Source: Acorus gramineus
Lineage: Eukaryota; Streptophyta; Magnoliopsida; Acorales; Acoraceae
NCBI GenBank assembly: GCA_030737835.1
Contig: CM060852.1
Location: 21,251,868 to 21,315,867 of the forward strand
DNA length: 64,000 nt
Direction of reading: 5' to 3'
Shown here: one piece after another, positions 47,382 through 59,096 of the stretch
How the letters are laid out: each line of letters opens with the position of its first letter
Numbering within the stretch: the first letter of the stretch is position 1
The notes under the pieces: model-generated
The model's input: only the letters and a program-made list of their open reading frames with translations
The model's database searches: none
Told to the model about the DNA's origin: nothing
Made by a program: the position numbers and the translations under genes

Positions 47382-50300
47382 TTAGTTCTCTTTGGCGAAT
47401 TTGATCCCCTTCTCGATCGAAGATTTGAGCTCCGGTTTGAGTTTTTCCAGGGCTTCTTTCTCGAAATCGGACAGGGTGCCCAACCCGAGGACCTCCTCCA
47501 CGCCGTTCTTCCCCAGCCTCACCTGCATCAGATTTGGGGGATACAGACATAATTATGTTAGATAGCAGTCCAGTAGAATAAAACTGAAAAAAAATATGAT
47601 GATCATGTCAATTGGTATTTGCATTAAAACTCCCACATTTGACGTGGTTTTAAGAACAAAAAAAATTCCAACTAAGCCTTATTGAGCTTAAAAGTGAATG
47701 AAAGGTGAATGTCACATGTTTAAAAGGTAGATTTAATGATGGCAATGTGAAATTCACAATTTCAGTTGCTGCGACGTTCAGAATCTTCTAATAAATGTTA
47801 CAATATTACACCTCAAAAGGATCTGATTGGTGAACAATGACTTGATATAATCAATTCTATGAATGATGAACAAAAATATTAAGTTCAGAAACAGAGGATA
47901 TGATGGATAGATGTTGGCTTAAAATTACTGTTTTAAGAAACACGATGAATAAAGTGAATTATGTGTGCTAAGCATCATAAATATGTAATTCACTCTATGA
48001 ACCATGAGCCAACTTTCTAATGTCCCCATAAAAACAATTTAATAGAAAATTCTTCTTTCCCCTAAATCTTAGCATTTGTATCTGATTATTGAAGACCAAA
48101 AGATGAAACGAACATAATCCATTTAGGTATCCCATTCAGATGATACAAGGATAATCATGTAATACATATCAGAATTCAGTCACATAAAAGAAGTACTAAG
48201 TTCAGAAACAATGATTTTAACTTCAATATAATCATTGAAACAGTCCTACGTATGCTTCTAAATGTTCCAAGTCCACAAACCAAAGAGCCAAAATTTTAGG
48301 CTTAAAAACTAAAAAATCAAACCTTTCCACACAGGAAAATAAACAATTTTTCCCTTTCCTCACATATTCCTACTTATTATTGAATAAATAAATGAACAGA
48401 ACAACTTGATTTGTATCACTCAATATGAATCTGATATGAATGATTCAAACAAATCAACTGCTCTAGTGCAAAGCTTAATCCATTTAACACCATCAACTTT
48501 CACAAACAACATATGGCGATTAGGGCCTGTAACCTACAGGCTTTAAAAAAGATGTTTTCTGTAGCCTACTTGGCTTAAACTTAAATATGATGCACAGGCA
48601 CACACAAAAAAAAAAATGATGTGAAGTATAAAGCACCACTGCGAGAAGTAGGTATCTTGGATTGGCTACTAATATTGGTGCACAATTGTAAAGTCAATAG
48701 CACCAGAGCATTTTATGAGATAATCCATGCAAAGAATCACAACTTTTGTAATCTGATATAGAGTCCCACTGCATGACTACTACACCAAAACCAGAATCGG
48801 TGGCTCTATCAATATAATGCAAAGTGATTAAAAATACTCTGATACAAATTCATAAAGTAGTAAAATCAGAACTCATTGGCAATGTTCTACAGTACAGATG
48901 GTCCTTAGCAAATAGAGGTAGCTAGAAATAGTAAAGCATAAAACATCATAAGAATTTGTTATTCGCACAAGTAAAAGTGATTCACCTTGGAGGCAAAGAA
49001 AGGAAGTTCTGTAATGCTTGATTGCACAAAAGTGCATTCCACTACATCAGGTACTCCATTGAGACCCTTCAAGCACGCATCCGCAAATAGAGCTCCAGCA
49101 TAGCTGTGAAATGTGATATGTAAGTCCCAAAATGAGATTATTAACAACAAAACTAAATCACATATGTTAACATCCGGCAATAGCGAATTTTTCAGACTTT
49201 GTACTCTGATAATAGTTGATGAAATCGGGGTAGCTTAGTCTACCATTTCAAAAATAAATCATATACAGGGGGACAAAAATAGTCACAAGATTTCAAGAGA
49301 GGGAAAAAGAATATTTTTAAAGAACTTAACAAAAGTAGCGAGCCAAAGGAGGACTGCCAATGAATAATAATAGAGTGGATGTACTAATGGATAGGACTTT
49401 TAAGGATTATTTTAAAAATCAAGACTGAAAATGAAGCTACCTGAAAGGAATCCCATGATTATGAAAATGACTTAAACTAGCAAAGATAGCATTGCTGTCA
49501 TGCACTTCTTCTCACATGTGTTACTCCATTTCTATTCTTCAATTCAATCTATGCTATGTCAACTAAAACCAATGAAGTACATGGTATATAAGGACTAACG
49601 AATGGCAACGACAGAAAAACCAAATTAAAAATCAAGCGTACACTCAAAGATTTCCTCATAATATAATATAGTGTTAGTTAGACCCTTCAATAAAGAATAT
49701 CCAATGTTATTCATAAAGCATTTGAAGCTCGTCATATTCACAGGAAATGACAAACTGCAAAACAGCAGCAAACACATAAAAAGAACCATGAAACAACAAC
49801 TACACATCCAAGTATTCTCTGGTACTTACGCCATAGACAAGGTTGCAGATCCTTTGCCAGCCTTTGCTTCCACAACCTCCGTGCCACCATCCTGTGTTCG
49901 CTTTGTAAGTGCCGTTATCTCATCGGCTGACAAAGCAACACTCGATGCTGGAGTTGCCTATAATAAACACAAAACAACCAACTTTATCATTCATGCCCAA
50001 ACATTTATTTACCCAAAATAAACAAGTGAATCTCAAACCCCAAAAAAAAAAAAACCTGTGAAAAGAGAGGAAGGATGGTGATGCCCGCGTGTCCTCCAAC
50101 AACAGGGACATTAACATCTGTGAATACATGGTTCAACCCGGATTACACATCAACTTCACAAAACAAAATGACCCAAATTCAAAACTTCACAGTGAAGAAC
50201 ATATACCAGCGACCGGGGCTTTAGCCTTCCCAGCAAAGAAAGTCCTGGCCCTGACCACATCAAGCGTGGTCACTCCAATCATAAGTTCCCGCCTTCTTAA

Positions 50301-50875
50301 AGACCTCAGACGCGATCGGCACCGTCGAATTCACCGGGTTGCTTATCATGTTCACCTCCGCCTGAGCCCGAAAACACATCCATTGATTCAAACAACACCA
50401 AATCAAAACACGACCACCGAAAAAAGTTCCCTACCAGAAGAAGCTCACATTGGGACAATACTTGGCGATGGCAACGCAGAGGTTTTGACGATCCCCGCAT
50501 TGATGTTGAAGAGATCATCACGAGTCATGTATCCGGCGACCTGAACGAGGAACCCGAGATCGAATCGAGAGAGAGATAAAGAGAAACCCCTAAAAAGAGA
50601 AAACCAGGTGAGAATGTGAGATCGGCGACCTCGGCGCGGGTGTTGATGTGGCTGACGTCGGCGGCAACACCGGGGGTACCGGCGATGTCGTAGAGGGCGA
50701 GATTGGAGACCAAGGGGTTGAGCTTCATGAGGAGGGAGAGGGGCTGTCCGATGCCGCCGGCGGCGCCGAGGATCGCGGCCTTCCTCTCCGGGAGAGGGGA
50801 TTCTGACCTGTAAGATCTGCGGAGGAGGCCTCTTCGGAGGGCGGACTCGGCGGATCTGATCATCGAAGGCCTCAT
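47382..50875 (-). pseudogene. Mitochondrial NAD malate dehydrogenase, damaged
   Basis: The intact enzyme interconverts malate and oxaloacetate in the mitochondrial matrix. Seven exons are recognisable: 50630-50875, 50449-50540, 50207-50361, 50056-50117, 49830-49957, 48986-49103 and 47382-47522, all with GT-AG introns. Exon 1 has an Arg-rich presequence and the NAD-binding [15 protein letters not shown]. Exon 4 keeps the catalytic His in [13 protein letters not shown]. Exons 5-7 are intact. Exon 2, however, jumps from VAGYM straight to TRDDLFNINAG, lacking 27 codons that include the substrate-binding loop (GVPRKPGM in the family). It then has a 1-base deletion after GIVKT. Exon 3 lacks 14 bases after KAGTYD, followed by a stop. 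With both frameshifts no full enzyme can be made. The clean splice sites suggest recent loss; assembly error is possible for the 1-base change only. Confidence 0.85.
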
Positions 50876-51522
50876 TTTCGCCGGCGAAGGGAGAGAGAGA
50901 GAGACCCCAAAAACCTCGTAAATCTCCCCCGTTTGAGATGAAATTGGATTTCACGTGCGATTATTATAAAATTATATAAAATTCAGTGATTGATAAGTGA
51001 TAATTTTAATAATAATTGAAATAAAATTAATACACGTGAACAAATATGGAAAAATCATATCCTCGTCCTCGATGATAATCTCAAATTATAATCCTAAATT
51101 AAATTAAATTATTATTATATTATTTATAAATTAATTAAATTATTATTTACATTATTTATAAAATAAATAGCCTCCTTTTTTTCTTTTTCTTTTTTATCCA
51201 CCTCCTCATCTCTATTTTTAGAGAGTTCATAATATTCAATTAATTTTAAAAAATTATAATTATTATATGTTTAATTATATAACCGGTTGTTTTATTTATT
51301 TGTATTTGTTAAATATTTATAAATAAATTATTTTTTATAATTATGATATAGATAAATAAATAAATTTTATATAAAAGATATATAATAGTAAAAGTATTTT
51401 AGATATTTAAATTAAATTTTTTGAAAAAATCCATGTGTTAACCAAACACTAAAAAATAATTCTTTACATAAATGTACTAGTGAATCAAACAGTAAAATGA
51501 TTTATGATAAAGCAAATTCAAA

Positions 51523-51559
<37 letters not shown>

Positions 51560-52131
51560 TTCAGACCAAACGGATTCAAATATATCTCACTCGGGTTATG
51601 GTTTTGGCAAAAAGACGAGATTAGCCTTGGATGATGGGTGGAAGAGAGGTTCGTCACGGGAAGTCGTGGGCGGTGCACCAGATTTGGATCGGACGGCTAA
51701 GAATTGTTTGTATGGAGAAAAATATTTGGGTTGTAAGGTCGAACCGGAATCGTTACTCTCACTTTTAGTGATCGACTTCAATATTTGGACCGGCCCGAGG
51801 CCCATTTGCACTTAAGGAGAGGGTTTATCTCTGTAATGCTGATACACTCAATTCGTTTTGCAGCTAGTTTTACCGATTGATGATCTTATGAAAACTATTT
51901 CATATATACCATTTGGAAAGATTTTACTCAAAATTGAACAAGATGTATTCAAACAAGGAACCAATATTTATTCAGTAAAATGTTCCCTCAAAAGCATCTA
52001 TGTACGAGTCATTCTCACAAGGAACCCTCATGATCAGGAGCCAACAAAGCCTGAAAATCACATTTAAACAAAAAAAATCATGGCATCAACAAATGCAGAT
52101 TTCATGTAGTTCTCCAACAAGTGATTAATGC
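50876..52131. other. Intergenic between MDH relic and pyruvate decarboxylase
   Basis: AT-rich to 51560, with an (AAT)n run at about 51525-51558. The stretch 51590-51830 is less AT-rich and has TGGGCC on the minus strand (51799-51804), a site II-like promoter motif. It could be an old promoter or exon fragment, but no gene is supported. The part next to 52132 should hold the 3' untranslated region of the decarboxylase. Confidence 0.4.
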
Positions 52132-55100
52132 TCATTGTGGATTTGGTGGTCTGCTGTTGGCAGCAGAAACCCTGGAACCCCACTCCAGCAACTCCTTGCT
52201 TGTGTCATCCCTGTGCACTATGACCTCTATGAAACACAGGCTCTCCTTCCGCGGCCCCGTCGCCTCCCCGATCGCCTCCACCAACTCTTCTTCCGTCCTC
52301 ACCTACAAAATTCATCCATTCATTCATTCATTCCTTCCAAGACTTCCGGATCGAACGGAACGGAAAAAAAATGTACGGTTCGAAAACTAACCTTGGCGGT
52401 CCAGCATTTGCCCTCCCCGTTGTGGATGGCATCAACGAACCGGGTGTAATCCCAGTTCTTGATCACATTGTACGGGCCATCGTGGATCTCCACCTCGATG
52501 GTGTAGCCTCCATTGTTGATCAGGAATATCACGCTCCTCTGCCCGCAACGGATCATCGTCGATATGTCCTGTGCCGTCACCTGGAAGCTCCCGTCACCGA
52601 TGCAGGCAATCACACGCTTGTCCTTGCATGCCTGGGCATACCCGAGCGTCGCGCCCACCGACCACCCTATCGATCCATATTGCATTTGGAATTCAAATCT
52701 GCGACAAACACGCTTTTAGGACTAATCCACATGTCTAAAAAGAACACACATTGCTGGAGAAGATTTATGTGGTTCAGCAAAAGATTGTAAAAGTGTAAAT
52801 GACATCCTCTATTGTTCTTCTTTTGTATTCACAAGGATCGAAATGTAGGATATAAACACCAACAACAACACTACATACTTCATGGAGCAAAAGTACTCAC
52901 CCGCAATTCTCCGGTAGGCGAAGCTTTTGACAATTGAACCACGAGTCTCCCGTCTCAGAGATCACCGCACTGTCTCCACTTAGCATGCCCTGGTTTGATA
53001 AACAACAAATGATCATGTGAAGATGTAAACCACCAATACAGATGGAATTGTACAGATAGTAAGCAGTCTCATTGGATATATGTTTGAATAAATGACATGT
53101 ATCTATTAAATAGTTTTACAATTGATAAATAATTTTTAATTTTGATAGAATTCTTGTCGGTGTTTACTGATATGAAAATTTTCTATACGGAAGACTTAAT
53201 GTTACTTGCCTGGATGTGCTTGAAGAGGATATTAACCCTGAGGGCCTCGTTGTCCGCGCGTTTGAGGGGAACGCTTGGCGGAACAAATATCCGCCGATAG
53301 TTCTCCACGCCCGTGCTATTCTTCCGCAACCTCTTCGCAAGAGCGCTCAAGAAATCAGCCATGAAAACCCACCCAAACGATGGCCCATCCCCAACCGTGA
53401 CACGTTTCGGCTGCACGATCACCGCCTTCTCCTTCTTGATCAATAGAGAGTAACCCACGGAGCTGTAGTCATTGAAGATGGGCCCGGCAAAGAGATACGC
53501 GTCCGCGGACTCCACGATCTCGCCGCAGAAGGCGGTGCTCACCGCGCCCCAATAAGTCCCGATGAAATGTGGGTGGTGCTCGGGCACCAATCCCTTCCCG
53601 GATGGCATGACCGCCACCGGGTACCCGCACGCATCAGCCAGGGCGACAAAGGCTTCTTGCGCTTTAGAGACGCGCAAGCGCGGCCCACCAATTATGACCG
53701 GTTTCACCGCCTTGTTGAGGAACTCCGCAGCGGCGTCCACCGCGGCTTCTAGGCCCGCGCGGTTGCTCAGCGTCGGCGCGAGGAAATACGGGACGGGCTC
53801 GCGCAAGAAGGTGGAGTGGGGGATGCCGGGCAAGTTGCAGCTTATGCTGATGTAGACTGGTTTGCTCTCTTTCAGGGCAGTCGATATCGCCGTGTCAATC
53901 TGCTCGTGCGCGTCCTCCAAGTTGTTCACTACGGCCTGTTCACAAGCATCCGGTGATCAATGTGGGGCAGACATTGAAAATTGTCACATTGGTGGTGGTT
54001 ATCTACTAATGATAGTTGTGTTGCATACTTGATCTAGTACTACATAGAATGAAAATTTGTAATCTAATTAACCACAAAAAGAGGTTTTTTTTTGGAGTTT
54101 GAATAACAGGGTTGTAATTCAGATATGTTGGGTCGGATTAGAAACTCAACTCAAACCCAATTTACAGTTGAAGGAGATCAACCCAAACCCAATCTAACGT
54201 GACCATCAAACTTGAATAGATCAATGGTGTTGGATTCTGATTTTATTCAGATTGAGTTGGGTTCAAATTAGATTTGAATTAGTTCGGGTCTGTGTTTTAA
54301 AATGGTGTCCTTTGATGTTTTCATAAATAATGATTGAGTAGATGGAAGTGATAATAAAGACAGAAAAAAAAAATTACGAAACTGTAACACATTTTAAAAT
54401 AAAATTAAACTGGACAATTTTAGATTCTAATCTACATCACATTAAACGGTTCACATCTTACCAAAAACATATAAATTTACCACAAGCCCCATTAGATTTG
54501 AGTTAAATTGATAGCAGATAACTTAACATCAACCCAAACCCAATCGAATTGGACTCAAGTACGGATTTGGGTTGAACCTGATCGCTAAAAAACCTCATAA
54601 CTCATTCAAAACTCGGGTTGGTTTGGATCGGATTGGGTTCAAACCCAATAAAGTTTCTTCAGATGATACCAACTGAAGAATCTCTTCAAAGTTAGTAAAA
54701 AAAAATCAAAATCTTTCAAAAATAATCCACCAAAAAAAAAAGATGAAAATCCGAACCCGGCTATGTATGAAATCATGCCTGGTGACAAGTGATGGCCTGG
54801 AAGCAGCGAAGCTCCTGAGAGAAATCAGGGACACCGATCGTGTGGTGGAGGATCCTCCCCGAGCCGTAGTCGTTCGAGTTCGGACCGCCCACCACGCATA
54901 TCACGGGGAGGTCCTCGCTGTAGGCCCCCGCGATCGCGTTCAGCACGCTCAGCCCGCCCACCGTGAAAGTCACCACGCACGCGCCCGGCCCGCGGCCCGA
55001 CCGCGCGTACCCGTCCGCGGCGTAGCCCGCGTTGAGTTCGTTGCAGCAGCCCACCAGGTTCAGCCCGGGCTCGTCGATCAGGTGGTCCAGGAGGGCCAGG

Positions 55101-55213
55101 TTGAAGTCCCCCGGCACGGAGAACACGTCGCGGGCTCCCACCTGGACCAGTCTTCGTGCCAGGTGCCGGCCCAGCGTGCCGGCCCGGTCACCGTATCGGG
55201 TTATGTCTTCCAT
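52132..55213 (-). CDS. PDC: Pyruvate decarboxylase
   Basis: A thiamine-diphosphate and Mg-dependent cytosolic enzyme that turns pyruvate into acetaldehyde and CO2, the first step of ethanol fermentation, usually induced by low oxygen. Exons: 54779-55213, 53210-53935, 52901-52989, 52392-52698, 52132-52302. The product is 575 aa, slightly short of most plant homologues because of a brief N-terminus ([20 protein letters not shown]). The cofactor-activating Glu59 is in [15 protein letters not shown]; the paired active-site His123-His124 are in ILHHTIG; the cofactor motif runs from GDG (451-453) to NN (478-479). The C-terminus [14 protein letters not shown] is typical of plants. Introns 1 and 2 start with GC rather than GT (CAG|GCATGA and CAG|GCAAGT) and end in AG; introns 3 and 4 are GT-AG. 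Exon 1 is very GC-rich. Nothing suggests inactivation. Confidence 0.95.
54110..54660. mobile_element. Possible hAT-like insertion in PDC intron 1
   Basis: The stretch is rich in 'CAACCCAAACCCAAT' motifs and their inverses (54165-54200, 54530-54550, 54610-54650) around an AT-rich middle. The pattern recalls the GGGTC-rich hAT-like elements, but no clear termini or duplication were found. Confidence 0.35.
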
Positions 55214-55975
55214 TCTTTGTTTTGTGATGGATGTGTTTCGGTTTTTGGTGGTGGTTTTATGGTGGTGGTGGCGGTCTGGGTTTCTGTGGGCGGTGGATGT
55301 GTTGGTTGCATATTGAAGAAGAGAATTTGTTCTTTCTGTCGCTTGTTTTTTATGAATGTATTTTTTTTATTATTATTGTGGACGTTTTTGTCATTTTTAG
55401 GCGGCTTTTGTATATTGAATTATTATATAGTTTTTATTAGTCTTTGTGTTGGCTGCTCTGGTTATACACGTGGGCGGTAACTTGTTTGACAGGTTTTTTT
55501 TAGTTGGAATTTGGAAAGGTAAGCCTTTGTTTCCTGGGGAAAGGGGTTATTTGATTTTTATTATTATTATTATTATTTATTATTATTATATGATTTTTTT
55601 ATTTTTTAATGTACATAATGATTCAATAATCCCTTATTTCTTTACCTTATAGTCGTAGTCTCTAGATTTAAATGATGTGTTCTTTATTAATTATTAAAAG
55701 AGACTTATCATTAAATTATTTGATTTTTTTTTTAATCCCTGAAAGAAATTAAAAAAGAATATATCTTTTAAATCTGATGATTTAAAATTTAACATGAAAA
55801 AATGAGAGATTGATCTTTAAATTATATAATACATGGGATTTAAAAATAAAATAAAAAAATCATTATTATATTATTGAATGTTTGAAGAAGATAAGCTTCA
55901 TTAACTGTAGATCTCCGTGCCTTGACCCACTCACCCACGTTGATACTTTATTGGAGAGGGAGATGGGAAAATAAT
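55214..55975. other. Upstream region of pyruvate decarboxylase
   Basis: Contains the promoter and 5' untranslated region for the minus-strand gene; no motif could be assigned firmly. A (TTA)n run lies at 55558-55590. From 55425 to 55975 the sequence is similar to 63228-63530, so this is one copy of a duplicated segment. Confidence 0.5.
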
Positions 55976-56430
55976 GGCAGAGAGCATATCCCCACCACCT
56001 TCAATATTAATCCCCCCACCCAAAAAAAATTGGGTGGTGGAATGGGTACAAAGACAAAAAGGGTAAAAGGGAGAGAGAGAGAGAGAGAGAAGGGGCAATG
56101 GTGACGACAACGATGGCATGAGGGGGTGAAAACAGATGTAGGGCAGCAAACGTGGATTGTATGGCTGGTACATGCTTCATTGAGGACTTGAAACCTGGGC
56201 TATCATCAGAGAGGAACTTCGACTTATTCGGACCGGATGCCAGTGTAAGACATTGGCTTGCTAAGGACCACTATAAGTGTGTCCCTCTGTCCACCGCCCC
56301 CACCCCCCTTCTCCTTCATCTCTTCTCCCTTTTGCTTTTGTTCCCATCTCACTACTCTTTTATTTTTTTGAGTGGGGGGCTTAATATTGAAAGTAGTGGG
56401 GATATACCCTTCCAAAAAATTCCTTCCCAA
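55976..56430. mobile_element. Mutator-like MITE upstream of PDC
   Basis: Inverted arms of about 45 bp: CATATCCCCACCACCTTCAA on the left and the inverse of the right arm starting TATATCCCCACTACTTTCAA, both followed by TATTAA.CCCCCCAC. The limits come from comparison with the second copy of the flank at 63228-63571, which lacks this block. The interior has a GA run (56070-56092) and a mixed segment near 56150-56280 with an open frame starting MAGTCFIEDLKPGLSSERNF, possibly a captured fragment of unknown origin. No clean target-site duplication was found. Confidence 0.65.
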
Positions 56431-56490
56431 GTTGAACTTCTTGCTTAGTTTTGTTGGAATCTATGGGTTAGAATATTTTTAAAAAAAGAT

Positions 56491-58465
56491 TTGCTACACA
56501 TGCCCCAACATATAGGCCCCTCCCACAGGCTCCTTGAGTTGTCAAAATGTCATTGGTTGTGTTGTTTCTTTTTACAAAATGACAAAAAAGCTAAATACCA
56601 AAGTACCTCTCATTAAAACCCATTCCTTGGGTCATGATTTTCCTCTTTTTCCGTTTTTTTCCACTCATCTTCCATCCCTCTCGGCCATTCACACCCATTC
56701 AAAAATATTTAGGGTTTTCAAAAACTCAAATGTGAATCGAAATCACACCAACAAAGAAACCCCCTTTTTCTAAGACGGCGAAGAAAACTTAAGATTTCTT
56801 TGAAGAATCGATTTGAGAAAAAAAAAATTGTTCTTCTGAAGGTTTCAACACCAGCAAAAAAATGGGTACAAAACCCTTTTTTAGTATTTCAGAAAACCCC
56901 TTTGTTATTTTTGAAGATCTTATGATCCCATGAATATGATGTTTTTTTTTTCTAGGGTTTTTTTTTCGAATAGTTACAAAAAGTAACTCATTTTTCTTTT
57001 TCTTTTTTTACAGAAAACTGAAATCTATGTCCAATTTCTGTTTTTATTTTTTATGAAAATGTAGCTGACAATCAAAAGAACGTAACCAGATTTAAGTTAC
57101 ATGTATTTTCAGTTTGTTTAATGTTACTGCTATGCGTAATGTAACCATGTATTAAATGTAACAAACTCTAAGTAGATACTGGTGTATATAGGTGCTAAGA
57201 AAATGTAACTAACTATTAGAATATATTGTTGAATGTAACTTTTTAATAATGCAACCAACTTTTCTTCAATGATTCTAATAGTTTATTATTTTTGTATGTA
57301 TGCATGTCATGATTTATGTTTCTTCATCATTATATGTTTTTTTGTTCATATTGATATGCACAATGTAGCTAGCATCCCTTCATAGTAATTATATTGTGTT
57401 AATGTAAATTTCTTTGTATTAATTTTTTTTTAATTAAATATGTATTTTCAATTTGTTTCATGTTACTGCTATGTTGAAGGTAACTATCGTCAAAATGTAA
57501 CTAATTCAGAATATCTGCACAGCAAATGTAACTAACTATTAGAAGAATGTAAACAACAAAAATGAATATGTGTATTCAGTTTATTTAATAATAATATCAT
57601 CCTGAATGTAACTTGATTGGCAGTGTCACTTTATCCTGAAAAGTTATTTAGTTTTGAGCTATGTAAACAACAATCGCACATCTTCTGTATCAAATGTCAT
57701 TCCAACATTTTGCTGCTCAACTTCAACAATGAAATCTTTCTGCGGACTGTCTTCCACTAAAATTGTAACTAAGTCCATTATATTTCCTACATTCAAATGC
57801 AAAAAAGTATCAATAAAACTAACGTAATGTTGTAATCATTAAAAATCAGATAAACATAAAAAAAACTAAAAATGGAATAATATGACTCATAGATCCACTA
57901 AGATCATATTAAGAGTCGTTGATATTTTGAAATGGAACATTGTTTCACAATTATATTGCTCTAAAGTTAGTTACATTTGTCAATGTAACTAGTATTATTT
58001 ACAAAAAGATTTAATAAGTTAGTTACATTTATAAAAATGTATCCAAATCACAAAAAACCGCAAAAAAAGTCCAACAAGGGAATAACTATGTAATCGACAT
58101 TCAAATATTAAACAACCGATGTACCATGTTCAAAACCACGTTTCACATAAAAACAATCATAATTAACATGTAAAAATGAAAAAAAATGAAATAATTGAAA
58201 AAACATACAAAAATGGGAATGAACAAAAAAATCTCAAATTTTATCACGAAAACGAATGCACAATTCAAATGTTCAAATTCAAAAAAGGAATAAAACAAAA
58301 ATGAATGCCTAGACGCGTGATTCTAGGAATTAATTACTGTCCCATTAACAAACCTCCCCATTAATTAAGTTGAAAATTAAAATACACACTTAAGGGTATT
58401 TTGGGTAATCTAATCTATGCCATGTCATGGGGCTTACGAAATGGTGTCTGTCAATCATTTTCATT
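56491..58465. mobile_element. DNA transposon with FAR1-domain remnant, copy A
   Basis: It begins TTGCTACACATGCCCC and ends near GTCAATCATTTTCATT. The flanking 9 bp are AAAAAAGAT and TTAAAAGAT, a near match fitting a Mutator-like element. Minus-strand sequence at about 57675-57780 reads GMTFDTEDVRLF, the opening of a FAR1 DNA-binding domain, then breaks off. The same element family is present at 59097 and 16541. Repeated GTAACT/AGTTAC motifs occur throughout. Confidence 0.6.
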
Positions 58466-58474
58466 TTAAAAGAT

Positions 58475-59096
58475 ATGAAATAGAAATTTAGGCCCTCACG
58501 GATGTCTTAAAAAAAGTTGTGTGGTTAGGATGAATATCTATTTTCAGTATGTTAATAAAAGGCATGATGAAATTTTTAAAGATTAATCGAAATGAATATC
58601 TATTTTCAGTATGTTAAAAAAATTAAAAGAATAATTTTGAAATATGCATGGCGGAATATCTCAATCATAATATCTTTATAGAATCGGACGGTCACAGTCG
58701 CATTGAACAACCAAATTGTCCAATACGTTGAATCGAACCCGATCCCAAAGTTTTAAAGGATGCTAAATTTGTCTATCCGTACCTTGTACATAGATCAAAA
58801 TAATGAAAGATAAAAGCAATTATGACGAAATAAAAACATGCAACTAAACAGAACTTGCATATCAAAATAGGGTTTATAGTTTAATCAGAATATAATATGT
58901 GAGGATAAATAGTAACCCCAATAACAAATATAAATGTTTCAATTTAGATTTCAATATGTAAAGATGAATAATCTAAGGGCCCACGCAATTCAAAAGCCAC
59001 CAGTAGCTCTACATCTATGTATACACGTAGGTTGTGAAAATACAGAGCCTCATTTAATTTTCAATCCTAACTCGTTTTAATTTTTTTTAAAGAGCT
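58475..59096. other. Spacer between element copies A and B
   Basis: AT-rich, no gene. A short direct repeat 'GAATATCTATTTTCAGTATG' occurs at about 58531 and 58593. Nothing else was recognised. Confidence 0.5.

Noticed and set aside
51590-51830. A small gene between MDH and PDC
   Set aside because: The open frames are short, occur on both strands and show no recognisable domain; only promoter-like motifs are present.
54743-55480. Plus-strand 245-codon open frame as a gene
   Set aside because: It is the complement of GC-rich pyruvate decarboxylase exon 1 and its upstream region; the minus-strand reading has the full enzyme motifs.
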